Below are positions 23,769 to 36,013 of a DNA stretch of 64,000 nucleotides, in pieces. Below the pieces are notes generated by a model. It had not been told where the DNA came from. It worked only from the letters and a program-made list of their open reading frames with translations, and did no database searches. The DNA comes from Syncephalis plumigaleata. Taxonomy: Eukaryota; Zoopagomycota; Zoopagomycetes; Zoopagales; Piptocephalidaceae. Each line of letters starts with the position of its first letter. Within the stretch, counting starts at the first letter, position 1. The stretch covers positions 1-64,000 of the forward strand of contig JAIXMF010000021.1 in NCBI GenBank assembly GCA_025201365.1, read 5' to 3'. The translations under genes were made by a program, and so were the position numbers.

Positions 23769-24906
23769 GGTGATAATTCTTGAATAGTGAACTTGAGACC
23801 TGCTGAAGTGACTATCTGGCAAGAAATCGTAGGTAATAACGAGGAATAGTGCGTGTAGTGCGTAGGTTGCAAATTATTTGGATAAATCTCCTTTTCGTCT
23901 GCGCCATTATATAGGCGGGTTGGGTTTAAGGATATTGGCGAACAAATCGCACATGGCTAACGGATGTTACATTATTCTGCTAGTTATCCATATGTGGCAA
24001 TTAGTTAATTGCCGAGACTTCCATTGATGAGGCTGCTTAGGCGACGTGTATCAGTATTAATCGGTAAGGTCGTTTCTTATGATACAATGTATTAACCCTT
24101 GGTATAGAGATACGTTGCCGTCACCCCTTGACAGAAACACTATACTGTGATGTTTTTGTAGCAAGTTACGCTGCATTTCAAACAATTTCATCCTTGTAGA
24201 AGCATCAGCTTGCCATTAAAGGTATGATTGCTAATGGTAATAGCCATCTGTAGTATATACCTGTTTATTTACCCCTTTGGATAGGATTGTATTAGACTAA
24301 ATCAATAAACGATGCGACTTTGTTCAACAATGACTAGACTCATATAAAGCTAAGTATACTGTACTCAACCGTAAGAGGACGACTACAAGATGATGGCGTC
24401 GACTGATGACGGCAATGTCAATCCTAATGTTGGTTTATAGGCACGAAGCGTACTCGTGAGCTGTCAAGCAGTAGTATCTAAAGCTCGGTTGCCCTGCAAT
24501 TAGAATGTTATACTCGTAAGGCCTAAGCACTCAATAAGGCTCACGAATACCCCGTAAACCAAAGCATAATCCTATTACTTGCACGGACAAATAGACGTAC
24601 GTGTAGTGTAAACACTCTCATCGCAAATTATGTTGCTCCTAGCTAACACACCGTAACACAATCTCGGAGTTGTAACCTTTCGCCGTTTTAAACTGTTAGT
24701 CTGATACTTCAATTCTGCTACATTGGTACTATGCGCAACGCCATCCAGCATGTTAATACTACAGAAATAACACTTGCAAATTATATCAACAGGACCATTT
24801 TAGCTTTATGTTTAAAGTTAAATACACTCAAGTAAGTAATCAGATACCATGCTGATAACACGGCAGTGACAGCGATTTAATAATAGAATAACTGGTGCGT
24901 ATGATA
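23769..24906. other. Duplicated spacer, copy B
   Basis: Inverted counterpart of 1982-3143 and 37700-38873. The TATA region of the broken fungalysin is at about 23907-23914 (ATTATATAGG on the plus strand). No other gene seen. Confidence 0.55.
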
Positions 24907-26641
24907 CTAGAGGTCCATGTCCATTGTCGTGTCGCCTATCAGCGACTGATCAGCCGACTCCTTCCTCGCTTCCGCAACGGGTACTTGTATCAGTGTAGCC
25001 AACTCGGGTAAATTGTCCAAACTCCATGTTGAGTGCACGTACGGCAATGGATGCGCATTCGTGGTTAACCGTAAGGGCCCGTCCAATGTGCACACGACAG
25101 TCAGCTTAAACTGAGCTACCATTCCACCTGGAATGATACATCTGCCAGTGAGCTACACTTATAATCTACACCGTGAGCAAACCTACCTGATCGTTCACAC
25201 AGCGCAGTAAATGGCATTAGCAGGTTGTGGTTTAGACATTCGTTAAGACCAGCCTTCAGTTGGACATCCTCGATAGTACTAGACGGCATTGCCATTAACC
25301 TCGTTGTTTGTATTAATCGTTTAGCAAATGGCACACTCACCGGTAAGCAAACGGAAACACCGGATAATTCTGCGACACATGCGTGTACAAGGATCGTGAT
25401 GACTTGAGGCGCAAGTGGTAATTGCTATTCAAGTTACGCTGGTAGATGCCTGTCTTCATTGGATGCTCACGTACACGTCCCTGGCCCGTGCTCATTACAA
25501 TGTTAATCGAGTAAACGTGATCCGGCTCGAATTCAAACTCGTGCACTTCATTCTCGGCTTCAACGTAATTCGGAATAATCTGCCATAGGAAAACATTAGC
25601 ACGATAGCCAGTACACGCAGATTCTATGTCAATGTCGATGTCGATGTCGATGTCTTACATTCTGTCCATCATTAAACACGTAACGCTGCAAGTGGTGTGA
25701 CGCCGTTCCCTCGACAGGCTGACACTGGAAGCTGTCGGCCACTTGACGAATTGCGTCAATAACGGCTTTACTCTGTATGCATATACATGGCAGTTAGCTA
25801 AGCTAAACTATTCATAGCCATCACGACTCATCATACTTGCCGATTGACCCGGTCGAATGTAACGTAGTGCTGCCTCTGCACCGTAATAGGCCGCGCATAC
25901 TACATCGGCCAATGCACCTTAATGTCCATAGTGAGTTACATGCTAACGCTAATGCTATATCCAGTACAATCTATCGCTTTGATACACTTACCCGTAACAG
26001 GTTCAGACGTGCCCGTTGGTGTGATGGTCGTATGGGCAGCAGTGGCGATATAGCCATCGATATGAGCTGCCATATCACTATAGTGATCTTCCATTAGTAC
26101 GTCACCGAGGTACTACCATCCATATATGCATGCGATGATATGATGCTTACATCTTAACCAAGTCTCCTGGTGCCAGTATTTGTGTGGCCAGCTCGTCAGT
26201 ATCCTCGGGTAATGGTGACACATGTTGAACGGCGTGGTTCACCGAGATACACGTCGGCCATGCCACTCCTTTATCGGCACGCTTCACCTTGCGATGCACA
26301 CCCGCTGTCTATTCATATTTTATATCGCGGTCAGTGGCTCAATCAAATAATGGCCATCATAGCTGGCTCACCCACCAGTTGTTCGATAGCTTGATCTCCC
26401 GCCTGGCACAACGACAACACGCTGATACCTGGCTGTACCAGTGGCAATAATTGCTTTAACGCCGCTACATTGAGCAACAGCAGTAGTAATAACAACAGTA
26501 GTAATAGTAACAGTAAGCCATTAGTAATAAATATCAATAGTCCCTTCAATAGTGCGACCAGTAGTGCTATATCATACCATCTACTACCGCGGCTGCTGCA
26601 CGGTACTTTCCCACTTCGAACAGACGAACTTGATCTTTCAT
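24907..26641 (-). CDS. PA2G4/EBP1-like protein, copy B
   Basis: Same exon plan as copy A, in reverse; the exons line up one to one and no frame break was noticed. The conserved exon with HEFEFEPDHVYSINI is at 25337-25560. The GC-AG intron is kept (plus-strand ACTTGCCGATTGACC gives GGTCAATCGGCAAGT). Intron 1 differs from the other copies in the number of TTG/TTA triplets, and the GACATC hexamer run in intron 6 also varies. Coding differences from copy A are few. Role as for copy A. Expression cannot be judged, but the promoter side shared with JIP5 is present. Confidence 0.85.
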
Positions 26642-26744
26642 CGCTAATTGCGCTATTGCTTCGTGGCAAGGAGCGAAGTTGTACGGCGATAATAAAACAA
26701 GAAAGAAAAAAAAGAAAAAAACACCACACTCTTTCGTATTTTAG

Positions 26745-27540
26745 TCACCAGTAAGTTGTCCAACTGCTATTGACATAGTGGCCGCACTTCTAAACATCCA
26801 TACTATAGTGCTACCAAAGGGTTATGTGCCTGGCTCCATCTCGCTCGAGGCTCATGTGCTCGGTCTTGACTTCCATCCCAAGGACTCGCTCGTTGCAGCG
26901 TGTCTGGTCAACGGATTAGCTCACTGGTAAGTGTCAGCCTAGTTGCGCGAATAGTCTGAGTATCGCCGTTAAACGAGCTGTCTGCTGCAGCTTCCAGTAT
27001 AATATGAAGGAGGAGGACGAGGAGGCAGAGGACTACGAAGAGCTGCTGTATATGGAGCACCACAGTAAATCAGTACGCGATATTAAATTCAGCATTGATG
27101 GCAATGGTAAGACGCGGCGGTTACCAGTGGATGCCTTAACCCTCATTGTGCTGTTATTCCTCCAGCTCTCTTTACAGTGTCGCGCGACAAGTCGTTTGCA
27201 TCGGTTGATGTCGAAACAGGGAGACTGCTCTTTCAAAAGGAGAAAGCTCACGGGTGAGATATTGCGGATGAACGACGGCATCACGGTATGATTAGCTTAC
27301 CAACCATAACCCCAATAGAATCGCCATTAATCGGGTTCATCCCATATCCTACAACTGGGTCGCTACCGGTGATGATCTAGGCAGGGTGAAGGTGAGTTTC
27401 CCCGATACATTACGAGTATCTACTATTACAAGAAGGGACGAGCTAATACCTCACTGTAGATATGGGATAGTCGAATGGAGAAGGTGGTCCAAAGATATGA
27501 GGATAATGAAGATTTTATTGCAGATATGTTATATGTGCCA
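26745..27540 (+). pseudogene. JIP5/WDR55 5' fragment, truncated by the duplication edge (copy B)
   Basis: Carries the first exons of JIP5 (LEAHVLGLDFHPKD, then NMKEEDEEAEDYEELL, TVSRDKSFASVDVE, ISYNWVATGDDLG and DNEDFIADMLYVP). It then leaves the gene at 27540, where copy C goes on with EKKRLLAQ. Beyond the edge the frame continues into unrelated sequence for about 17 codons. Only the first WD blades are encoded, so a working propeller cannot form. The following F-box gene is convergent and starts its 3' end 70 bp away. Confidence 0.85.
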
Positions 27541-27610
27541 ATGTGGTTTGTTTATTTCGCAAATTGCGGAAGTAACAAGCACAAACAGCTAAGGTAATTG
27601 TCATTATTAC

Positions 27611-29221
27611 TTAAAGCCGGAAAGAGGAGAAATCGCAGACATAAAGATTATTGGAGTATGCGCTTGCTTCCACTTGATACCACGATGAGCCAGCGAACGA
27701 TTGCTTCGGTAAGTCCATAAACTTGATATCATCTTGCTGTTGCGGTCGAGTGTCCAACACTACAGCATTAGGCATTCCGTTACCCTTTAACATGCAGGCA
27801 TGGCCAAGTAAATGTTGAACGATGGGGAGAAAGTCCAGCTGAATTACATGCAAGCAAGCGCCCACATCTAACTGGTAGATGTACAGCGCACTACTACTGA
27901 TAGCAATGAGCGACTGCGTAGATAGTAATAGTTCCACTGCTGTGACATCTTCCGCCATCTTAACGTGCCATAGAACATGCTTTGTTGCTTGAGATATGCT
28001 AGCAGAAGCAAGTGACACGCTTTCATCGCTCGCTGGTCGATAGAGTATCGCCTCTCGTCCATTCTCGTAGCGAATCAACATTAGAATACGATCGTCGTCG
28101 ACTCGCTGCCCTACCGCGGTCATCCATGGGGTAAAGGCGGCGTAGTTAACAAACACCATCTCCGAATGGTGGATACAGCGCATTGCCACGTCGAATAGCG
28201 TGCAACTCCACACTAATAATCGTAGATAATAGCTGTTTCCTATGTCATTGCGTACAGCTAAACTAATACACTGAATGGAGTCATTAGTGGATTTCCAGAC
28301 ATTAGTGCTATCCATTTGAGTCGAATCATTGTGTATGTGTCCGCTGCACCAGCGTCGTTGATGTAAATGGTAGAAATAATGGTAAAAGCCGTAACAATCA
28401 TCGGGCGTCTTGATGCTTAACATTAGCCAAGGACCTGATGCTACAATTTTGTAAATGCTGCCCAAATGTTTGCAGGACCAACTACTATCATGTAATACAC
28501 CATTCTCTTGTGTAGGAATTTGTTGACTAGTAGCACTAGTTGTATCTGCTACTGTTTGCTTGATGGACATCCGATAAATGGATTCGATGCTAAAATCAAA
28601 TGGCACTCCCCGATAGATTGGTTGAATACGCACGATACAGCACTTTAAGGGGACGAAAAACGCTATATAATAATCCGTTACAAGTGATCTACACTCGTCG
28701 TTATTCAGCAATAGACCATCGGTGATTCTTCGTAGGGTAATTCGAAATGGCGAGCATGGCACTAGTGCTTCCTCGGATCCGATTAATCGTAGAATACATC
28801 CATCGTTGCTCTTATTGTCGGTAATGATGACTATCGAGTCCGAGACATGCCATATGTTGTAGTCCATAAACCTGATGTCGGCTGGTATCAAACGGGTGGC
28901 GTAGTGCTTATGGATCAAGTTCCATTCGGTAAGCATACGTCGACAGTAAACGTGAAACCAGCGCGGCACCGTATAGTTGATGACGCGTGAATAGTCCAGA
29001 CATCCACGCAACCACGCCGCTTCTCTCTTGTCCTGCAGATTGAAACGGCGCATGTAACGACTTTTCCATAGCATATCCCAGCTCGTGAATAGACGATACA
29101 TTAAACGGCAAGTCAGAACGAGGGAGATAACGCTGTTATCTTCAAGGTAACATGCAAGATATTGATAGAACTCATATGGAAGGATAACAAACCGTGACGG
29201 ACGTTGTAATGCTACTGGCAT
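27611..29221 (-). CDS. F-box protein
   Basis: Intronless, about 536 residues from the ATG at 29221. An earlier ATG (29416) would add a hydrophobic leader of 65 residues, which is less likely for an F-box protein. The F-box lies at about residues 12-55: ILPYEFYQYLACYLED, followed by SLVLTCRLMYRLF and MLWKSRYMRRF. The remaining sequence is rich in beta-strand patterns with recurring Trp and Ser/Asp and could be a propeller-like substrate-binding part, but no repeat family could be named. F-box proteins join substrates to the SCF ubiquitin ligase through Skp1. It sits right next to the copy B edge and is convergent with the truncated JIP5. Confidence 0.75.
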   Translation of the reverse strand: MPVALQRPSRFVILPYEFYQYLACYLEDNSVISLVLTCRLMYRLFTSWDMLWKSRYMRRFNLQDKREAAWLRGCLDYSRVINYTVPRWFHVYCRRMLTEWNLIHKHYATRLIPADIRFMDYNIWHVSDSIVIITDNKSNDGCILRLIGSEEALVPCSPFRITLRRITDGLLLNNDECRSLVTDYYIAFFVPLKCCIVRIQPIYRGVPFDFSIESIYRMSIKQTVADTTSATSQQIPTQENGVLHDSSWSCKHLGSIYKIVASGPWLMLSIKTPDDCYGFYHYFYHLHQRRWCSGHIHNDSTQMDSTNVWKSTNDSIQCISLAVRNDIGNSYYLRLLVWSCTLFDVAMRCIHHSEMVFVNYAAFTPWMTAVGQRVDDDRILMLIRYENGREAILYRPASDESVSLASASISQATKHVLWHVKMAEDVTAVELLLSTQSLIAISSSALYIYQLDVGACLHVIQLDFLPIVQHLLGHACMLKGNGMPNAVVLDTRPQQQDDIKFMDLPKQSFAGSSWYQVEASAYSNNLYVCDFSSFRL

Positions 29222-30650
29222 AATGATAGGATAGGCTATAGTCGTTATTATTTCTATGAATATGGATATAGGGATATATAGTGAGATATAGGGAAATTCG
29301 ATAAATGTATGGATGCTATAAGGTAAGGTAATGAACACTAAATTAACTAAAATAGGGACAGCAATGAAAGAATAGCAAATACAAGGTGATTCCTCAACGA
29401 TGCTACTATAGTCCACAATATTAGCTAGTAAAACACTGTGGACTATAAAGTGACAATTTAATGTTCAAGCGACGAGAAGAGAAGAGAGAAGAGAAGGTGA
29501 GTAAGAATCTAACGTGCTGCTGTTTTTTGGTATATCATCGCGTATGTCAACATGTCTATAAATAAACTGGTTTACTACCAATGACATCAATCGGTCTTGT
29601 GATCACATTCTATTTTATAAATATACTAACATACAAGCTAGATATTGTCATATTATGATTAGGGTAGCACTACTACTGCTACAACTTTTATCTACAAATA
29701 GCGTCTATTTCCATTACCCTGAATGATAACTATAAATGGTATGACATCTAATGAATGGTAATGGAAAGAATATCACTAGGAAGGATGTGTCCACATGATG
29801 ATATAAAAATATTTTGGTGCTTACCTGTTGCCTATTAACATATACGTAGGGTGAGTTACAAGTTGTGTTTGCAGATCGTACCATCTCCTTAATAGCTAGT
29901 ATTCAAAAGCAAATTGTAGCGGCTACATTTACAACTTGAACACATCTGAAGCAAAAGGAGATGATGGTATGTTTTAAAAGTACCCTTAATAATCGTTTGA
30001 TGCTTGTTTCATTTAAAAAAAGATATCTCTCCTGCTAAACGAGTGTATACACCTGACTTTGCTCCATGATAATGTTGGCCTTCGCCAATCTGTAATCATA
30101 ATTAGTCTATCGCGGTTACTTTTCTTTATTCAATCTTTTAAGTCTATGTATGTATTCTACATCATTAGCGCCATTTTTATCCAATAGTAAATGGATGACC
30201 ACTGCCATTGATGCTCGTTGACTTTGAAACATCTATATTAGCAAGTATACTGGTATGTGTATGGAGTACAAGTTATGTGTGTGTATCAAAATAACCGGAT
30301 ACACTGGTAGTATTTCAAACATCTCTGTAACCATCATCATCCCTTACGCCAATGTAGTGTATTCGTGTTTCGCTTTGAACTCACTAGACCATTATAAAAT
30401 ATGCTCATGGACAGCGCATCATCTTCCCTTTAGTACTATTACTAATTATCGGCAATCCACTCGTTCATTGCATTCATTTCGCTTCCTCTTCCTCTTCTAC
30501 TTCTTCTTGCAATAATCAAGCTTACCTTAATATTTCAAGCATTTCAGCATTCATTTCATCATCATCATTACCATCATCATCAGCATCATCATCGTCAGCA
30601 TCAGCATCTAATTCAACCCTATTGCATTATCGTATATCCTAACTACAAAC
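29222..30650. other. Intergenic, no gene recognised
   Basis: AT-rich spacer with GAGAAGAGA repeats at 29470-29495 and a CAT/CAGCAT triplet block at 30555-30608 directly before the secreted-protein start. Only short chance frames. Confidence 0.5.
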
Positions 30651-31274
30651 ATGCTAATCAAATCAATCTCCTCTTTGGCTATTGCCGCCCTATGCCTCTT
30701 GAACACCGTCACATTATTGGGCAATAATTGCGTGGAAGCCAGCGAATTTGCCAAACTCGATTTATTCCAATCGGCCTCACCACAATGTCTCAAGGTACTC
30801 GAGGGGCTTGATAAGAAATACGATATGCTCGAGACTTGCTATCCGCTACAGCCGCTCTTCTTCAATACATTACCGAATATTTGCGATCCCAATTGCCTCA
30901 CGGCGACCATCAGTGCATCGCAGGATATTGCCAAGGTATGCGAGCTTAAGCTTAACTCGCCCTCCCCGCAACACGCCTACTATTTGTGGAGTGATAAACG
31001 TGCGGCCAACGCGGCATGCATCAAAACCGGCGATGACAATTATTGTCTCCAACAATTGGCGGACGTGGCCAATAAATGGCTACTACGTGGGATATCGACC
31101 TATCGTGGTAAAAGCCCACAGGAATTACTCGAATGCAATAATCCTTGCATGAGTCACATCTACTGGTCGGTCTACAGTGAAAGTAGGTACATTCCACCGG
31201 TGTACCTCTCCACGGTGCCAGAGCCCGAACAAGTATTTAGTGCCTTCGAGCAGCATTGTACATTTACACAATAA
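30651..31274 (+). CDS. Secreted cysteine-rich protein
   Basis: Intronless, 207 residues. A classic signal peptide (LAIAALCLLNTVTLL core) is followed by a mature part with about 11 cysteines, several in CxxxC-like or close pairs (NICDPNCL, ECNNPCM). No known domain was recognised. The small size, leader and cysteine count fit a secreted fungal effector-like or extracellular protein; that is inference. Codon use is GC-richer than the flanking spacer, which supports real coding. Confidence 0.8.
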   Translation: MLIKSISSLAIAALCLLNTVTLLGNNCVEASEFAKLDLFQSASPQCLKVLEGLDKKYDMLETCYPLQPLFFNTLPNICDPNCLTATISASQDIAKVCELKLNSPSPQHAYYLWSDKRAANAACIKTGDDNYCLQQLADVANKWLLRGISTYRGKSPQELLECNNPCMSHIYWSVYSESRYIPPVYLSTVPEPEQVFSAFEQHCTFTQ

Positions 31275-31509
31275 TAAGGTGTAACAATGCGACTGCCTAT
31301 CAATATTCTTCTTTCGCTCTCTCTCTCTCTCTCTTGATTGTTTGAAATACTCCATATAATAATAATACCATCTATCTGCTGTTTCTAAAATTATAAATAA
31401 AACGTGTGCGTGTGTGTTTTATTGCGCTATTACAATACAACGAGAGATGTCTAGCTTGTCCACTTCATTATTACACAGTAGTCATTACTAGATTGTTTCT
31501 ATTTCAATT

Positions 31510-33612
31510 CTATTTTCCAATACAAAATTCACGGAAAATAACATCTAATATCTCTTCAACGTCAACACGACCAGTAATCCGTCCGAGTGCATGTGCAGCA
31601 TGTCGAAGATCCTCTGCTGCAAGTACAATATCATCCGATGACTTGGCTGCAATATTACATTTGATCAGTAACATCATTGATGCTTTCATGAACTACCATC
31701 ATCATAATCTTACCTAAAAATGTATCCAAAGCAACAACGCAATCTGTTAAGTTGGATCGATGTCTTGCTTGAGTAATTAGTGTATAATCGGTGTTATTAC
31801 CCATATCAAATCTATACATATACATATGCATCCGTGTTATAAATTAATCGCTTCCTACATTCTACGCTAGTATCAACCTACCTAGATGATAAATATTGTT
31901 GAAACCATACAAAAAAGTCGGACATGCCCTCTTGTGTTTGACATGATACAACGTGTATATGACTCGTTGGTACACATTTACCTAGAGCTGTTCTACATTC
32001 TTGAATCATTTGCGGTGTATGTGCAGCGAGTAAGTCTGCCTTATTTAATAGAATAATAGTATCTTCGGTAATTGCGTTCATCACCATTTGATCTATATCC
32101 ATCGATAATGATGACTGATTGTTATTTTGAACATCTTCTGTTCCGCACACATTACTAGTCGATATTTGTCGATGTAAATCCATAATATCGAACATACACA
32201 GATTAATATCGCCCATAGTTATACTACATTCAAATCAGCATGAATGTGGCTACTTGTGTACAACAATGATGGTACACTTACCGTTCCTGAGTACGTCGAA
32301 TACCCTCGACTTCGATAGTGTCACTGGTCGTTCGTAAGCCTGCTGTATCGCCGATCACCAATGGATATCCGCCGATATTGATGGTGCATTCAACAATATC
32401 ACGCGTAGTACCAGCTATTGGTGACACAATAGCCGCTTGACGTTGTGCTACCCCACATAGAATAAAATGTTATTATACTTTAACTTGACTACAGTCTATT
32501 TGACTTACCCAGTAGATTAAGTAGACTACTTTTACCTGCATTCGGTGGACCAAATATGGTTAGATGAATGCCTGATCGTAGAATTTCACCTCGTCGATGA
32601 TCATTTAACTGCTGTTTAATGGCATGCGTCATGTTCTGCACCTTCACAATTACTAGATACATAATCGGGTCAATGTGAATTCCAATACACAAATATACTA
32701 GCTACCTTGCTCGTAAATACCCTCCTCGATACCTTCATCTTCTCCAAAATCAATAATAGCCTCAATGAGTGCCTGTGCTTCAATGATAGATCGTCGCCAC
32801 GTATCTAATCGTTCACGTAAAGCACCCTAGATATATATAGTAAGAGAAAGATATATACGTACAATTAGTGAATGATATCGATGATTAGTCTGTCATGCTC
32901 GCTACGAGATACGCACACCTGCTTGACGTAGAGCAAGTCGTCGTTGTGCCTCCGTTTCCGCATTAATGAGATCCGCCAAACCTTCCACCTCCGTTAAATC
33001 GAGTTTATCATTCTCGAATGCTCTACACCATTATCGATGATGACGTATTATCCAATGCTTAATGGCGATATACAACATGAAATCATTCATTATCTCTTAC
33101 CTTTGAGCAAATTCACCACGTTCTGCCATACGAAATTGCTCCAGACTATCGAGTGCATCGAGTACACCACGTACTACCGCATTGCCACCATGTACGTGTA
33201 ATTCTACCGTATCCTCGCCGGTGAAGCTTCGTGGACGAGGAAACCACAACAGCAGACCACGATCCAGTAACTCGCCCGTTCTAGGATGATGTAGACGACA
33301 GAACGTTGCTTCACGTGGATTAATCCGTCGACTACGTCCACCGATTGATGTCAACACCTAATGATATCGCTCCTATTAGCTTAAGAATCATGTTACTATC
33401 CATAATGAATGTCAATGGCTTACACGATTGGCATTAGGTCCTGATACGCGAATTACAGCCACACCTGCCTTACTAGCACCCGAGGAAAGAGCGTATATAG
33501 TGTCAGCGGTGGCATGTGCGGTAGAATAGCTCCTAGTATAACTATTCAAATAAGGTGAAGGTAAATGTTTAAACCATCGTGTAGATTCCGTCACTAATAA
33601 CCGTCGCCACAT
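31510..33612 (-). CDS. MSS1: Mitochondrial tRNA modification GTPase MSS1/GTPBP3 (MnmE family)
   Basis: Multi-exon minus-strand gene. The N-terminus is Arg/Ser-rich like a mitochondrial presequence ([17 protein letters not shown]). It is followed by the folate-binding domain ([47 protein letters not shown]), helical parts ([20 protein letters not shown]) and the inserted G domain: G1 [11 protein letters not shown]2 GTTRD, G3 GDTAGLR, G4 NKADLL. The C-terminus ends in FCIGK, the canonical MnmE ending with its catalytic Cys. With Mto1 the enzyme makes 5-taurinomethyl or carboxymethylaminomethyl uridine at the wobble position of mitochondrial tRNAs. Divergent from mS37, 135 bp apart, both mitochondrial translation genes. 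Confidence 0.93.
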
Positions 33613-33747
33613 AACGTCGTAGTCAATGAAAGTGGAAAAGAAAAAAAACGCGCGATCATTATACACCTTATAGTCAGCTGTTTCTTTTTCCCTCTCTCAT
33701 TTCATTCCACTTATTACATTTATTATCTTGATTACGGCACTGTGACT

Positions 33748-34055
33748 ATGACGCAATCACTCAAGTATCTACGGGTACGTCCGCGTAAAATCATTCAAGG
33801 CAGTCCATGTGTCACCGAAATGGTAGCAATGCTTAATTGCTGGGGAATCAGTGCAGCAGATGATCCAAAATGTGCTCAGACCGCGAAGGCACTTGCAACT
33901 TGTATGCAGAATCTAGTAAGTATATACGTATAAACGTGTATGTTGCAACTATTGACAGTACACGTATGCTTTCCTATATTATGCTATAGCCCAAAAAATC
34001 AAAAAAGACAACGACTATCAATTATCATTTAGCGCGTTTAGGCAAACTATTGTAG
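33748..34055 (+). CDS. MRP10: Mitochondrial small-subunit ribosomal protein mS37 (Mrp10/CHCHD1)
   Basis: Two exons (33748-33915 and 33990-34055) give 77 residues. A CHCH domain is present with twin CX9C-type cysteines (SPCVTEMVAMLNCWG and KCAQTAKALATCM). The end, SKKTTTINYHLARL, is diagnostic for mS37. The protein is imported into the intermembrane space or matrix and belongs to the mitoribosome. The start is the ATG in MTQSLKYL; the GTG two codons upstream is not needed. Shares a short promoter region with MSS1. Confidence 0.9.
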
Positions 34056-34151
34056 TTGATCCATTGGTCATTAAAAAGTCAAATATTATTTAGTTATATA
34101 ATTAGTTATTTATTAAGGATGCATGTTTAGATGTCGCGACTAGTAGATGTC

Positions 34152-35909
34152 TCATGATAGATCGGCAAAGAATGATGATGCCGAAGTTGATTTGGCTTTC
34201 TTTGGCCTCTTTAGTATTTTGACATTCTTTAACTTTGTACGATTACGCTTCTTTTTCTTCTTTTTCTTGTCTTCATCATCAGAATCATCATCGTCAGAGT
34301 CGTCCATTTCTTCGTCAGAGTCTTCTTCTTTACCCTTCTTGTCTGATTCTGTTGATGATTGTAGTTCAGTATCAGATTCCTCGGATAATTTGTCATCATC
34401 ATCACTATCTTCTTCGTCTTCTTCGTCATCTTCATCTTCATTTTCGTCTTCATTCATTAGTGCTTCCAATGCAGCTTCAACATTCCAAAATCGAATTGTT
34501 TGATCATGTGAGCAACTGCCAAGAAAACGACGATCATGCGTAAGAGCAATACGTTCTACGGGGAAATGATCATGCTCTCCAATACATCCGATAAACTTAT
34601 TTGGTAGAATATGACAAGCACTGTATAGATTATAGGGTTAGTTATGCTATATATATATTCATATATGTATATGTATTCATTTGATAACTCACCGAATAAG
34701 CCCGTCACTTGATCCTGTAAGTACTATATCATCATCCCATGCACAAATAGTATCGACAGACGAGGGATGTCCTGGCATACGATCCTTGATATCGCCCCAA
34801 TCATCCCAATGGAATATATTCAATATACCACCTTGCGAGCCACATATAAGCTTGGCACCGTTCTATTAAATAGTAATAATTTAGCGTATTTGATACGTGA
34901 ATAGCACAAGTGTCTATTACCTTTACCACTGCCAATGACAGTAACTCATCCTCTAGATTGTCCGATCGAGCAACAATATCCGGACGTCTTACGTCAAATA
35001 CTGATAAATAGCCATCACCTCTAAAGATTTACTATACGTTAGCTACTCGTATTATACTGCAATATATTTTGTTGCTACTACTACTTACCCTGCGCAAGAA
35101 GACGTTTCTTTTCTGGCACATATAACATATCTGCAATAAAATCTTCATTATCCTCATATCTTTGGACCACCTTCTCCATTCGACTATCCCATATCTACAG
35201 TGAGATATTAGCTCGTCCCTTCTTGTAATAGTAGATACTCGTAATGTATCGGGGAAACCCACCTTCACCCTGCCTAGATCATCACCGGTAGCGACCCAGT
35301 TGTACGATATGGGATGAACCCGATTAATGGCGATTCTATTGGGGTTATGGTCGGTAAGCTAATCATGCCGTGATGTCGTCGTTCATCCGCAATATCTCAC
35401 CCGTGAGCTTTCTCCTTTTGAAAGAGCAGTCTCCCTGTTTCGACATCAACCGATGCAAACGACTTGTCGCGCGACACTGTAAAGAGAGCTGGAGAAATAA
35501 CAGCACAATGAGGGTTAAGGCATCCACTGGTAACCGCCGCGTCTTACCATTGCCATCAATGCTAAATTTAATATCGCGTACTGATTTACTGTGGTGCTCC
35601 ATATACAGCAGCTCTTCGTAGTCCTCTGCCTCCTCGTCCTCCTCCTTCATATTATACTGGAAGCTGCAGCAGACAGCTCGTTTAACGGTGATACTCAGAC
35701 TATTCGCGCAACTAGGCTGACACTTACCAGTGAGCTAATCCGTTGACCAGACACGCTGCAACGAGCGAGTCCTTGGGATGGAAGTCAAGACCGAGCACAT
35801 GAGCCTCGAGCGAGATGGAGCCAGGCACGTAACCCTTTGGTAGCACTATAGTATGGATGTTTAGAAGTGCGGCCACTATGTCAATAGCAACTGGACAACT
35901 TACTGGTGA
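34152..35909 (-). CDS. JIP5: JIP5/WDR55 WD40 ribosome-biogenesis protein, complete copy (copy C)
   Basis: Several exons on the minus strand spell a WD40 propeller: LEAHVLGLDFHPKD, ATVSRDKSFASVDVE, ISYNWVATGDDLGRVKIWD, DGYLSVFDVRRPD, LICGSQGGILNIFHWDDWGD, LTGSSDGLIR, and LGSCSHDQTIRFWN. The tail is acidic (Asp/Glu/Ser) then Lys/Arg-rich (NRTKLKNVKILKR), typical of Jip5/WDR55. The protein is nuclear and nucleolar and needed for rRNA processing. No ATG lies in frame in the first recognised exon, which begins after an acceptor at 35910-35917. The start codon must be in a further exon overlapping the PA2G4 5' end, or be non-AUG. The duplication edge at 35114 falls inside the coding sequence, so this is the parental locus of the truncated copy B fragment. 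Confidence 0.85.
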
Positions 35910-36013
35910 CTAAAATACGAAAGAGTGTGGTGTTTTTTTTCTTTTTTTTCTTTCTTGTTTTATTATCGCCGTACAACTTCGCTCCTTGCCACGAAGCAAT
36001 AGCGCAATTAGCG

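Larger units (their letters stand above)
21290..27540 (-). repeat. Segmental duplication copy B (inverted)
   Basis: About 6.25 kb that matches copy C (35114-41382) in reverse orientation almost end to end, and copy A over the part A has. Left edge near 21290 (AACTTTCTCAACCAATTTGC). Right edge at 27540, after GTGCCA inside the JIP5 coding sequence. Contains a broken fungalysin, a PA2G4 gene and a truncated JIP5. Confidence 0.9.

Noticed and set aside
34147-34543. Serine-rich plus-strand open frames
   Set aside because: Antisense of the acidic Asp/Glu tail of JIP5.
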